Both the position numbers and the translations under genes were made by a program. Positions 45,724 to 59,071 of a stretch of 64,000 bases of DNA are shown here, in pieces. The notes under the pieces are model-generated. The model saw only the letters and a list, made by a program, of their open reading frames with translations. It ran no database searches and was not told the DNA's origin. The DNA is from Rhodotorula mucilaginosa. Its lineage: Eukaryota > Basidiomycota > Microbotryomycetes > Sporidiobolales > Sporidiobolaceae. The stretch covers positions 1,302,001-1,366,000 of the forward strand of contig CP137868.1 in NCBI GenBank assembly GCA_034406715.1. The letters are read 5' to 3'. Position 1 is the first letter of the stretch, and every line of letters begins with the position of its first letter.

Positions 45724-47100
45724 CTACAGCCTGGCTTGCTTTGGAGTCGAGTCCGGCTCGCCTGCCGCGGTCGGAGGCGTCTTGCCCCGGCTGTGATTGA
45801 CCGCGATCGAGAGGGACAGCGCCATCTGTGTAGCAGGCGAGGTAGTCAGCAAGCTGAACGGGAATCGCGCATAGCGTAGTAGAGTAGGGAGTGTTCCAAC
45901 GGACCTGTGTGCTGACTCCGACGAGGCGGGCTCCTTCTCGCCGCCACTTGGCCACGCCGTCCGCGCCGATTTCCTCCTTCCTAGGCGGTCCAACTCCCAA
46001 CTCGCCATCGACAGCCCACACTTCAACCGTGAGATCGTGTCGACCTTCGTGGATCGCCTTGGTCTCGGAGTAGATGCCGAACGTCCGGCGCGAAAAGCCG
46101 GAAGAAGAAGCGGCGGTGGAGGAGAGCTTGAGCGGGAATTTCGACTTGAAGTCGAGCGCGAAAGACATGGTCGGGTACCAGCTGCGCGATGCCTGAGTGT
46201 CAGTTACAGGGTCCCTGAGATTGGTGCGCTCGTTCAGGACCCACGAAACGGCTGGCCGGAGGTCGGCGGGCAGCATCGAGGGCCCGTTCTTGGCGACGTC
46301 GGCAAAGAAGGCGACGAGGACTGTGAGCCGATCCCAACCAGGAGTTCACGTCAGCATACTGAAAGCTGTCATTTTCGTTTATACGGCGTGGAGCGCTGGA
46401 CCTGGCAAAGCTCACCGGCAGAGAGGGTCACGTCTTCGCCGCCGATCAGTTCGACCCACGAGCCCGAAGCGAGACTGCCGTCCGACTTGTCGACGTCGAC
46501 GTCCTTCCAGCGGATCCCTTCCCTGAACATGAGCTTCTCGGGGATGTGGTCCCCTCCGTCGCTCATGTCGATGTTGGACGGGTGAACGAGAAGCGGGCAC
46601 GGACGCGAGAGGAAGTTAATCCCGCCGTCCGGAGTCGGGCCGACAAAGCCCGCTTCGAGAGGAGGATGTTCTGGCAAGTTGGTGACGAGCAAGTGAGCCT
46701 GTATCCGTACGGTTCGCTGCGTCTTCGCGTCGAGGTAGAAGGTCGTGTTGACGTCCGGAGTCCACTGAAACAACTCGACAGCGAGTCGCGTCCACCGTTT
46801 CGATTCGCTGACGACTTTGACTTCGACGGTCGCCTTGCCCGGGATCGTCGCCGTCAGGAACTGGGCCGAAAGGTGCGCGGGATCGTTGTGCGGCGAGGAG
46901 CAACTCGCTTGCCTCCGGAGGGCGGCATCGACGAGGATGTTGACGAGGACGCCGCCGTGCGCCGTGCTGCCGACGCACCACTTGGGCGAGATGTCGACGT
47001 CAAAGACTTTGACCGGCCACTCGGAGAGCGCAGGCGGCGGGCTCGGGTCTCGGACAAAGCGAGGTCGCGTCGTCGAAGCCTGCGTTGACGATGAGGTCAT
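45724..47100 (-). CDS. Hotdog-fold acyl-CoA thioesterase-like protein
   Basis: Probable hydrolase of acyl-CoA thioesters (two-hotdog, TesB-like thioesterase superfamily). Exons 46416-47100, 45905-46320 and 45724-45825 sum to 401 codons, 400 residues. SPKWCVGSTAHGGVLVNILVD is the helix region of the first hotdog, with the family HGG turn. AHLSAQFLTATIPGKATVEV and RWTRLAVELFQ follow. The second hotdog has MSFALDFKSKFPL and HDLTVEVWAVDGELG. The ATG at 47100 (MTSSSTQAS) is used; the frame also has an ATG at 47163 that would add 21 residues. No mitochondrial or peroxisomal signal is obvious at the C-terminus (QARL). Substrate chain length cannot be told. Confidence 0.8.
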
Positions 47101-47402
47101 TCCAGGGTGTTTCGAGGTTGTGTAAGGAGGAGTGCGCAAGCATACCTCGTCTAACCGGGTCATAGTCAGTCAGCGTTTCTCAGTGAAGGATGCGAGGGAA
47201 GAGAAAGCCGAGCGAGCAAATCTTCGGCCGAGAGAGCGCGGAGAAGGCGCGCGGCTTCTTCGGCCACAACGAGCACCCGGATCACCTTCGTGTCTTGGCT
47301 TTTTCCGGGCCATACTGTAGTTGCCGGACAAAGAGATTCTTGACAAAAGTCTAGGGAGAGCAGAGGAGATTCAGGCTACAAGGTAAAGGTCCGGATCGCG
47401 GA
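47101..47402. other. Intergenic, thioesterase 5' region and MAP kinase 3' flank
   Basis: 302 bases between two minus-strand genes; nothing recognised. Confidence 0.4.
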
Positions 47403-49550
<2,148 letters not shown>

Positions 49551-49993
49551 CTTGCGTCTCGCCTAGTCGAGTGCTTAGATCGGAGCGAGGCGACGTGTGC
49601 AGACAAGGGGAGAAACAGGTGGGGCCTCGAGGTGAAGAGCGGCGTGCAGCAGAGCCTCGTCTACAGGCGGCAGCTCGCGAGACAACTCAGTCCGTAGTCG
49701 ATAAAGCTCTTTGCGACCGGAGCTAAGCCTTGCGGGCAGACAGCGATCAAGCGAGCACGTTGCGGCGGCTCAACGTCAGCGTTTCGGAGATTCCGGACTT
49801 GGTCGGAGTAAAGGATATACAAGTCTCGATTGTCACAGACTATAAGGTTGCACACAACATACGAAATCAAGCGTGTTCAGATGCATCGCGATATCAGGAA
49901 TAAGAGGTTCGCAGCTCGTACGTTGACGGAGATTGCGCGCGGCTGCTCGAGCTCGCATGAGGGCCACGCATGCACGCGCGCACTCATCGATGC
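49551..49993. promoter_or_regulatory. MAP kinase 5' region and lipase 3' flank
   Basis: 443 bases, same-strand neighbours; no gene or specific element recognised. Confidence 0.4.
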
Positions 49994-52900
49994 TCACTCG
50001 AGCGTCTTTCTGCGGTCGAGCGCAGCTCCTGCTTGCGCATCATGGCCCCCATGCGCCGCCGACGTCGCCCGAGCTGCGTCCGAGGTCCGGCGCGCCGGCG
50101 GCGGACTGCTCGTCCGGCTTCCAGCGCCGCTTACGATCCCATAGACAACGTCCTCCTTGCGCCTCCGCATCAGGTCTCGCGTGTCGATGAAAACGGCACC
50201 TTGTGGAGGCGGTAGTGCGGAACCGGACGGGGAACGACCAGTCCGCGGGGCGGTGGCTGGCAGAGGTGGCGAGAGCGAGAGGGCCCGTTCAGGCCGCGAA
50301 GTCCTCGAGGAAGCTGGAAGGCTCGGGCCGGAGGTTTGGCGTGCTGGGATCGGACGGCGAGATGGCGTCGTCGGACGCGATGCCGGCGCCGAATTCGCAG
50401 CCCCGAGAGGGACCCGTCCGTGCAACGGCTCGTCCCGCATCGCTCGCTCGACGGTCGTGACGAGGTGCGTTGGCGGGGCGGTCGCACTGCCAGCCAGACT
50501 CTCGACCAGCTCTTCCGCGCTCGGCGACAGAGTCGGAGGCGAGGTCTTGGACGGTGGGAAGGGGGGCGACGCTCCTCCGCTCTTGGAGCTCCGACTCGCG
50601 TTCGAAGAACTGCGCCGGTTCTTGGGCGTGAACGTCAGGATGTTGTCGTCGTCGTCTTCGGCGTCCGAGAGGGCCGACGAGCCATGCTGCACTGCCAGGG
50701 TGTCTTTTTGCGGCGAAGGGGTCGTCGAAGGAGCCAGGGCGACCGAGTCGGTCATGACGGGAGTCGGCGGGATGACGTTGACCGCTTCGACGTTTGGCAG
50801 AACACCATTCGTCGGATGCTCGACCCGTAGAGAAGTCCCAGTCGTGGACATGGTGCGCAAGGAGCTGGCGTTCCGATCCGGAGCAGACAAGCCGATTCGC
50901 TGCTGTCCGAGCTCCTTCGCCGCCGCCGTCTCGAACGCCTCGACGATCCAGTCCGCATGCATCGCAATCACCTTCTCCGCTGCGGGGAGCAAGCTACCCA
51001 TCTGGAGGTAGCCGTGACTCCAACCGGCAATGATGCTCGTGCGGACCCAGTCGTCCTCGTCTTCGTCGAGGAGCGGATCGCGCTTCTTGCCCGAGGTCGA
51101 CATGCGCAAGCCGTCGCCGTGACGAGCTTCGCGCGCGAGGATGTCCATCTTGCGCGCTTCTTTCGCTTCGCGGAGTTTTCCGGCAAAGATGACGGTCTGT
51201 TGTCAATGTGTTTGAGTTAGCGGCGGTGCTTCACGAGCAGAAAGGTGAAAGAAAACAGCTCACATCGTCCACGAGCGGGTCTCGCTCGCCGCAGGACATG
51301 TAGACGGGCGGGAACTGAGCGAGTAAGTGCGACGGTGTAAAGATTGGAGAGAGGTGGTAGTCCGAGTGCAGGTCAGGAGCGTTGCGCGGCCCGACGTAGA
51401 GAAGCGCCATCGCGCGGCACTGTGAGCGAAGGAAATGCTGGAATCAGTACCCAGTGGCATACGTGCCGAAACTCGGCGCTGAGACATAGTACGGTCCGGG
51501 CTCACCATCGAAGGCGAGATGATCCGATCTGCGTCACCGCCGAGAGGGGATTTCGAGTAAGTTTCCCAGTTCGTAACACGTCTCTCGAAAGTCGCGCAGG
51601 ATCCCGAACTCGCCGTTGAAGAATGCCGTCCTGCTCGTCATGGCCAATCTCGTCTCGCCGAGCATCTCCCCCTCGTTGCCCTTCTTCCTCTTCGCGATCG
51701 CCTTCCTTCCTCCCTCTTTCGCTGCACCAGCGCCACCTTCTTCGCCCGGTGCCGCCGCCGCCGCCGTTGCGCCGCCGCTCATGACGAGCTCTTCATCCTC
51801 CTTCACCTTTCGCTTGAGCTCGTCCTGCGTCGATTTGGACGCGCCGGACCACGGTGTGGCAGGCTGGTCCGTTTCGTCCCACCACAGGATACGGTCCTCG
51901 AGCGCCTTGTCGCATTCGTCGGCAGACGACTGGTCCGAGTCTGCAGCCAGCTTTTGTGCAACGGCTGCGGGGTCGAAGTCTCCGCCGACGACGCCCGCGA
52001 GACTGGCGCGCCGGCCTCCGAGAGTCAGGGTCGAGAAACTCTTGCTCCCCGTCAGGGTCCTTTCCTTGCCCTTCGAGCCGCCGTTGCTACTGTTCCACGG
52101 CCATGTACCGCTGCTCGTCGTTCGCCTTCGAACAAAGTTGGGTCGTTTGCCTCGGGCGGGTTCGACGTCGTCAACGATGGCCAGCGGCGAGCGATGCTCG
52201 AGGTGGTCTTTTTGTCGAAGGAGGAGGGACGCAATGTCGGAGCGAGACTCGGTTCGGAGGACGCGCAGGTCGGAAGAAGGCATCCACGAGGTAAAGTGGA
52301 AGGAGAGGGCGGGGTAGGCAAAGTTGAGGGCGACGGGCAGAGGAAGCGAGTCGGGTCCGCTGGCGCCGGCTTGCGGAAGGATTTTGCCGTCGAGGGTGGA
52401 CCGCATCTCAAAAATCTTGACGACCATGGCGGTGGCGATGTTGGCGCCGCTACGAGAGTTCTCGGTCAGTTTCTGCGCTGCAAGCAGTTTTGACCGAAGA
52501 CTTACGCCGAGTCGCCCGTCAGCAAAACCTTCAGGTGTTTCTCGCCGTTCCGATTCATGCCGATACAGCGACCTTTGGTCTGATGCAAAAGCGTGTAGGT
52601 GTCGTACATCTCGTCAATTGCGAACGGGTAGGGGTACTCGGGAGCCTGCATACGCGAAAAAAGATCGAGTGAGCTGAGAGTCTTCGCAAGGCAGTATATG
52701 TAGAGTGTGCCGAGCGGGAATTGCTCCGGCCCATGACGCGCCGCGACAACTCCGAGGACGACCGGGGCTCACCTTGCCATAGTCGAAACTGATCACGACC
52801 CGCTTGGTCCGGATCGCCCAGCGGAGCAAGCGCTCTTCGTGGTGGAGCGGGGTCATGCAGATGAAGCCGCCGCCCGGGATGTCCATCACGAGCTCGTGCG

Positions 52901-54052
52901 ACGCTTCGAGTTCGGCTTCGGTGCCGGCGAAGAAGAGGTGGAGCGTGAGCGGTTTGCTGCGGGAGGAGCGACGAGGATTTCGGGAGTGTCAGTGGCGCGA
53001 CGCATGCAATCAGCTGCGAAGCTGCTCGGGGTACTTCTCGAGAGCTGAACTTCTCGAGAGCGGCAACAGACCCTCCAGCATGTCCCAGAAGCGCCGCGAC
53101 TCACCTGTACTTGCTCCCCTTTGGTCGCGGGAGGAAGAGCTTTTTGCGGATGGTGATCCGGGGGCGGTCAGAACGGGTGAAAAAGCGGATGTAAGGGTTC
53201 CCTTGCTTCTCCCAAGTTGTGCGAAGCATCTCGACGGTGCAGAAGGCGCGGAATTTGCGAAGCTGCGCGAAGGAAAAGGACCGATAAGTGAGTCGGGGTC
53301 AGTCACTTGCATGAGCGCCTCTCCCCGTCCAGCGCATAGCGAGTGGGCAACGGCCTAGCAGGAATGGTATGAAGGGCCATTGACTCACCTTTTCGTCTGC
53401 TTCGTTGGCAAAGAGGAGGTAGTAGCCCGAAAAGGCGAGCGAGGCAATGTCTCTGAGCCATTTCCAGCGGATCGACCTGGCGGTCGCGAACCCGGCGTCG
53501 AGTGCGGTCACGATCCATGTCGCGCTGCGAGCAGGTGCGCTCTAAGAGGTCAGCTCTACTCGGCGATAGTGCCTCCAGGGGTCGATCGGCGGGAGCGATG
53601 CCTGCGCGAGGGCGGGAAGGGCAAGGGACGGACCGGTAAAAGTCGCTCGAGTAGAGTCGCGCGAGCGGTTCGGGTGCCTGCAGCCCGAGGAGGACGTCTC
53701 CGTGCCTGACTGCGTAGAAGAGGGTGCAAGTAGCGAGGATGATCTGCCACGGCGTGTACTTGCGGGCGAGGAGGCGGTTCAAGCGGCGGAGCCAGAGGAC
53801 CCGGGGGCCGCGAGACGGCGACAGGTAGAACCGCGAGAGCCAGAACAGGAGCACGAGCCAGACCTGCACGCATGAGTGTATCAGCTCTGTGCACCTCGTC
53901 TGTCGCCCCGTGTGAGCCGTGGGCCCGCCGTCACCTTGCATGGAGGCGGGACTCGTGATGAGATGGCGGGCTGAGGTGAGGTGGGCGAGAGGGGGACTGA
54001 CCTGGCTGCGACGCCAGCTTGGGCTCGGCCTGCCTGCGAGCTGGTCGAGCAT
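49994..54052 (-). CDS. Membrane-anchored hormone-sensitive-lipase-type alpha/beta hydrolase
   Basis: Esterase/lipase of the HSL (GDXG) branch. Exons: 54002-54052, 53634-53863, 53389-53524, 53105-53262, 52773-52956, 52506-52645, about 51590-52449, a short exon near 51510-51590, 51264-51419, 49994-51196. The N-terminus has two hydrophobic segments (VWLVLLFWLSRFYL; IILATCTLFYAV) and a third span (IASLAFSGYYLLFA), so it likely sits on the ER or lipid droplets. The oxyanion motif is MDIPGGGF (GGG instead of the more usual HGGG). The nucleophile is in LTGDSAGANIA, the Asp in SCGERDPLVDD, the His in GWSHGYLQM. About 230 Ser/Glu-rich residues are inserted after the nucleophile block, and a ~300-residue disordered tail follows the His. 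The junction between FFNGEFGIL and IISPSM is unresolved: no clean GT donor is in phase. Confidence 0.85.
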
Positions 54053-54873
54053 CGTGGGGCGTGGTCCCGAGTGTCGCGATGGTTTGGCGGAAGGAGAACC
54101 CGGCGACTTGACTGGTCTCGGCGGGTGAGCAGCAGTTTCACGTGTCGACGACTTGGGGCCTCTGTCTTTGTTTTTGATCACACCACGTCATCCCTGTTCT
54201 CATGTGCGCCGATGCCACCACCATGCGCAGGGCAGACAGATCCGCAGCTTATGCCCGACCAGAACGCACATGTTCTCGGAAACTCCGTTTACTTGCGTCC
54301 GGACGAAGTGGCGAGTCCATTCGGCGCTACTCACTCTGTGCTGGTCGACGCCGGACCCGTACGCATTGGGCTTCCAACGCGGCTGATACTGTCGCGCTGA
54401 GAAGTATGCGCCTTCGCGAGCAGTCCACACGCTGGACGTCAACGATGGCATCGGCGGACTTGCTATCGGCGACTGCCCCTCCGCAACAAGCAGCACGGGC
54501 AAGCTGCCTGGTTCGAGCTTGCCCTCTTCTTGGCTCGTGGCTCGTGAAACTGCGAGTTTAGGCGATCTCCCTAAACCGACTCGAGTGCTGCGCTGACACG
54601 CTGTGCCGCGCTGTGTGCTGGATTTGTCCCAAAAGCAAGCTTTGACGGCCGGGTCGTACGCAGCTTTGTCGTCTTTGTTGTCCTGACAACCCGACAATGC
54701 AAGCCGCATCTTGCCCTTTCCGAGACTGTGCGCGCGCTCGGACGGGTGTACGTGGACTGTGCACGTGACGGGATGTCCGCGGAGTCGCCAACGACCTCTC
54801 AGAAGGTGCGCCCCTCCCCCCTCTCTGACTCTCCCATACCAGTCGCATCAAGCCTCCCAGCAGCTTGACGACA
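54053..54873. promoter_or_regulatory. Divergent promoter region of the lipase and family gene E
   Basis: About 0.8 kb. It holds GCACGTGAC at about 54761-54769 and the gene E palindrome just after it. A 169-codon minus-strand frame (54200-54709) is open, but its composition and lack of similarity give no support for a gene. Confidence 0.45.
54776..54783. promoter_or_regulatory. TCCGCGGA palindrome upstream of family gene E
   Basis: Plus-strand context CGGGATGTCCGCGGAGTCGCC, 90 bases before the gene E ATG, close behind a CACGTG site. Flanks are nearly the same as at gene D. Confidence 0.62.
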
Positions 54874-56508
54874 ATGCCGGCACATAACGAGCACGTTAAG
54901 CACATAGGCGAGGCCGCTGAGACGCTCACAAACGTGATCTGGCGGTATCTGGACCAGCGCAAAGAGGATGTCGGCCTGATGCTCTCTAAAAATCACACAA
55001 GCTGCCTGCGTCAAGCTTTGACTAAATGGATGAAGACCGCAAACTACCAGAGCATGGTTCCGCCGAAGGCAATTACGGCAGACGTCGCTGCGAAGGTTGT
55101 TTCTTTTCTCGAGGCAAAACAGTCAGCTTTCCAACATGCCATGACGGAGAAGCGTGCACTTGCCGTTGATGTTGTACTTCTCGGTATTGTGAGTCTGTAC
55201 TCGCGTTGCTGTTCAGCCAAGTAACAAAGGCACTGACTAAAATGTCCTCAACTCCGCATGATTTCTGCAGTTACCCATCAACCTGGGCCTTGTCCTCCAG
55301 CAGGTGAGTGTCCAAAGCGGGCCACTCTCTGACCTTATATTCACATGCCCAAACTCAACAGGACAAATGTCTGAGCGAGAAGGCTGCGGTCTGGATAGAC
55401 CAATACTTGGCCCAATCGCGCGACGTGGGAAACGCGCGCCTAAACCCGATTCCTTCAGGCTGGGATTCCAATATCAGAACAGTGCCAGCAAAAATCAAAC
55501 GTCTGGTGCAACGATACCTGGAACCGGTTGAAGGGCTGCCTACTGTTATGGCTTGGCTTACCGATGCTGACAGCTCCCTGAGCTTCAATGCTCATGAGGT
55601 ACTTCAGCCTTGGGAGCAGGCAGGGGTCAGAGAGTTGCTACACAACTTTTCTGAAGCTCTCAGCCGCTGCCTACTGGCCGGAGAGAATGCTCATGCCATT
55701 CAGCTTTTTGTGGGTCACCAGATTCTTACCAAGTTGCCGTACCCGCAAAGTGAATGCAAACGCTGACAACATGGCAAAAGGAGTGGGTGCCCAGTCTTAT
55801 GATTGAGAGGACAAGAATCAGCATCAAGCTAGCAACAGAGTGCGCTACCCTCAAAGTGGACGAGGTCAACACGCTCAAAGGACTATCGAGCAATTGTCGA
55901 AACCCAAGTTACTTCTTCACCCTCCCTTTACCTCCTGCAAAACCGGAATGGTCCGAGTATCAATTGCTCCTTGGACACCAACATGTGCCAGAAGGTGCTT
56001 ACAATCAGGTATGTCCTTTTGTGGGCCAATGAGCCAGGATATCATTGTCCAGCAGCCATGCAGGGTGTTGCATGACTTGCTGCAGTGCCATGTTGTCTTG
56101 ACTCTCCCTCAGCCACAGGTTCCGGCCCATGCTCTGTACCACCGCTCGGACACGTCAACCCTAGACCCACATTCGCGGCACCCAATTCCGAATTTGCCGC
56201 CCTTGCAGCTGAACCCGAATCCGCATCTGCCTGACCAGCGTTTGCCACCCCTCAGTGCATTGCAGGCGTTTGCGGATGCGGGAGCGCGTGCCGGTGCATC
56301 TCGGCAATCAAGTCGACAGTCAGGACTGACGGATCCAGAAGCGTATCGCACATCCTTCCGCGGGCACCGTCACCCGCAGCACCAGGCCGCGAACTGCCCA
56401 GGAGGGCCTCATGAGCTTGGTAGCGAAGCACACATCGGTCACCGCGCCGCAAGGAGGTACGGGATTCAGGACCGTTGGGAATGGATGGAGTGCCACCGCT
56501 TGAACTAG
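54874..56508 (+). CDS. Family gene E: uncharacterised multi-exon paralogue (pair 3, upstream member)
   Basis: Exons 54874-55188, 55271-55303, 55362-55709, 55781-56008 and 56053 (or 56086)-56508 give 447-458 residues. Block 1 (105 residues) has the Trp in ALTKWMKTA and ends RALAVDVVLLGI. The second exon is 33 nt, LPINLGLVLQQ. Block 3 has WEQAGVRELLHNFSEAL. In the fourth exon EWVPSLMIERT, the 36-nt-exon block of the others, is fused to the Cys block (ATECATL, then FFTLPLPP). The last exon has a Pro/Asn/His-rich linker and the tail GPHELGSEAHIGHRAARRYG. Acceptors at 56052 and 56085 both keep the frame. Start chosen because the palindrome lies 90 bases upstream and block 1 then matches its paralogues. 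Closest to F. No known domain recognised. Confidence 0.8.
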
Positions 56509-56598
56509 TTTTTCTTCCGGTGCGGTCAGAAGAAGGAGAAACCTGACTGCCCCTCTGTTTGGTATCTTTTTGAGTGCCACTATATCTTTCTCTTTGTG

Positions 56599-56620
56599 TC
56601 ATGTGAAGAGCTTCACATGA
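56599..56620. repeat. Near-perfect 22-base palindrome downstream of family gene E
   Basis: Ten-base arms TCATGTGAAG and CTTCACATGA flank the two bases AG. It begins 90 bases past the gene E stop. As RNA it could form a hairpin; as DNA it could bind a dimeric protein. Confidence 0.7.
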
Positions 56621-57171
56621 GAGACATTTCGGGTGCAGACGACCAAAGCTGGCGCTTGCACTTCCAGTCAGGAGAGCTTCGGAATTGAGTGATGCCCATT
56701 GTGCTGCCAGCCACGGGGTAGAGTGGGAGCTGCACCAAACAGCAGCACAACAACAGCGCTTGTTAGCACCGGGAAGAAGGGTTTGGTTTGGTGTCCATGC
56801 CCGGATCAGTCCAGCTATCCGGACTCGCGCGGTTTTGAGCGCAAAGCGCGGTAGGCGTCCTACGCAGGTTGGGTTGCAGCGAGGGTCAGATGAGCTTGAG
56901 TCAGTGTACAGTGAGCAGCAAATTTAGCTTGATTCATCAAAAAGAGCTTAAGAAAGGGATGAGGACAAGCAGAGGAGAGCGGCTGGACGAGGGACGCACC
57001 TCTTGGTCGCTCCCTCGGCCACCCTCGGGCTCCACTTCTTGCAACTCTTGGGCGGAATCAAGCAACGAGTACTATCGCAAGACTCTCCATAACAACAGAG
57101 TAGCGTATAGGGGGCTTTTTGGTATCCTGCATGTGCCGCTGGTGCGGGGACCCCTTGGGCGGACCGGCTTG

Positions 57172-57179
57172 TCCGCGGA
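57172..57179. promoter_or_regulatory. TCCGCGGA palindrome upstream of family gene F
   Basis: Plus-strand context CCGGCTTGTCCGCGGACGTGC, 111 bases before the gene F ATG. Confidence 0.62.
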
Positions 57180-57290
57180 CGTGCTGGAGCCGGCAAAGGT
57201 CACGTTCGCGCCCTTCTCTTCTACATCCTCACCCGCCTGTGAACGGAGCCCTCCGTGCTTGCCAATCCAGAGGTCCAGATCCCCACGACC

Positions 57291-59071
57291 ATGGCAGAAG
57301 TCACTCAGACTCCGTCCTTTGAGGCGGTCAAGGAGGTTGCGGGAGAGCTTCTTGACTTGTGCTCCTTGCCAGTCAACAAATATCAGACTCCGCAAAGCGT
57401 TCTGAGCTTTACCATGGCTCAAAAGGGGGCGGCCTTGGCGGTGATGAGCCATTGGAAGTCGTCGCTAGACTTCCTCCCCCATGATGCGCGCTTTGCGGAT
57501 GTGATGACCTGGCTTCGGAGCCGTAAGGCTGTCATTGAGGAATTGATAGTCTGCCAACTTGCTCTATACTTTGACGCGTTCATGCTTGGAGTCGTGAGCT
57601 GCAGGATTACTGTGCAGTGGTCTCAGGTTTTCAAAGCTGACCTCCACCTTTCTAATAGCTGCCGGTCAACTTGGTGCGGCAACTTGCAACGCTCATGGCA
57701 CGCCTTTACTCTTCCTTTCGCATGCAAGACCCTCAAGCTCAATTTGCGCGTGTCTCTTCAGGATCCGCATAATGAAGACATGTCTACCACGGGCGCGGCA
57801 TCGGCGGCGCACTGTCTGGAACTTGCGCGCGCAAGAGTAAGTTTCCCGGGCACCAAACTCGGGGGGAAAAGGTCACACGTCGAGGACGTGCTTGGCGTTA
57901 TGATCACAAGCTGTGTTGAGCACCGCATCATTGCCCGCGTCACAGAGAACCAGGTCCAATCCGCTGAATTCCTGCAGAACTGGAACAAGGATCTCAATGA
58001 GCTAGTCCACAAGTTTGATGCCCTTCCGGACCTTGCTCAATCTGGCTTGAAGGAGCTGGCCTACTTTTACCGCCACACTTTCGACGACTTTGCGGACCAA
58101 GCCAAGGCATTGCGTGCACGCGGTGAAGAGGCCCGAGCTATCGAGGGACAGATTTTTGAGCTCATGGCAAGTCATACGCGCGACCACGCGTGGTATCTGC
58201 CAAACAGCCGAGCTGATCAGTGCTTGAAAACAGCGCATGTGGACCCCGAAGATTTTGCTGCAGAGAATTGTGAGTCCCTTGCTAATTCTACCCGCCAGCC
58301 CATCTTGACGCCTTTTCCTGCAGCTCATCACTGTCGAAATGGCGGAAAGGTGCGCAACTCTGAAGCTCAGTCACGATGGCACTCTTGAGCAGCGGTCAAG
58401 CAACCCGCACGACCCTGGATATATCCGCCCGCTTGCTCTACCACCAAATCCACCGGATTGGTTCTGGCCGGACAACACAACCGTTGCTCAGGTGGCAGCC
58501 GCACTAGTCAGAGTCGAGTATGTGCAACCTTTCGGTTGAACCGCGGTCAAAATGCCGGCAGCTGATGAAAGAAACATCTGCGGGCAGGCCACCACCTCCG
58601 GATCAGGGCTTCCGACTTGCATCCAGTCCCCCCTATTCCGAGCAATACCTGTTTACACATGCTGGGGATTCTCCCGGTCTGCAAGGCCAACATGAGCAGC
58701 TGCCTTCCCAACTGCAGCAGTACCCGCAATATCAGCAGTTCCACCCGCATCAGCCGCCGGAGCCGTACCACCCGCAGCCGCCGCTGTTCCAAGGGCAGCA
58801 GTGGCCGTACCACCCTCTCCAGCAGCCACCGTACAATCCGCAGCAGCCGCCACTGTACAATCCGCAGCCGCCGCCGTACAACCCGCAGCAGCAGCTTTAC
58901 GCTCCGCAGCAGCCGCCGCCGCCGCCGCCGTCGTCGGCGCACCACCACCACCCGCACTTTGGAGGTCCTTACGAACTCGGCAGCGAGGCGCACATCGGGT
59001 ACCGCACAGCAAAGAGGTACGGGATTGACCGTCACGAGTGGACTGAGAGTGCGCGCCGCCGCTGGGGCTAG
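57291..59071 (+). CDS. Family gene F: uncharacterised paralogue with a Pro/Gln repeat segment (pair 3, downstream member)
   Basis: Exons 57291-57593, 57659-57673 (15 nt, LPVNL), 57762-58166, 58234-58269 (36 nt), 58324-about 58491 and about 58562-59071 give roughly 475 residues. Block 1 has the Trp in VMSHWKSSLDF and ends LALYFDAFMLGV. Block 3 has LAQSGLKELAYFYRHTF. The third intron appears to use a GC-AG pair (ATG-GCAAGT), which delivers exactly RMWTPKILLQRI, the same 36-nt exon as in A, C and D. MAERCATLKL and IRPLALPPNPPDW follow. The last exon carries a repeat of QPP and YNPQ units (about 58700-58930) and ends GGPYELGSEAHIGYRTAKRYG. A single open frame (57255-58388) runs through the first introns and would hide this structure. 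The final junction near 58492-58561 is uncertain. Confidence 0.76.

Larger units (their letters stand above)
56509..57290. other. Spacer between family genes E and F
   Basis: 782 bases with a 22-base palindrome near its start and the gene F promoter palindrome near its end. No coding sequence supported. Confidence 0.5.

Noticed and set aside
54200-54709. 169-codon minus-strand frame between the lipase and gene E
   Set aside because: No recognisable segment or splice support, and it overlaps the expected promoters; kept only as gap content.
57255-58388. Single 377-codon frame of gene F read without introns
   Set aside because: It runs through GTGAGC...TAATAG and a second intron whose combined length is a multiple of three, so it stays open by chance. 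Spliced exons match the paralogues and the unspliced segments do not.
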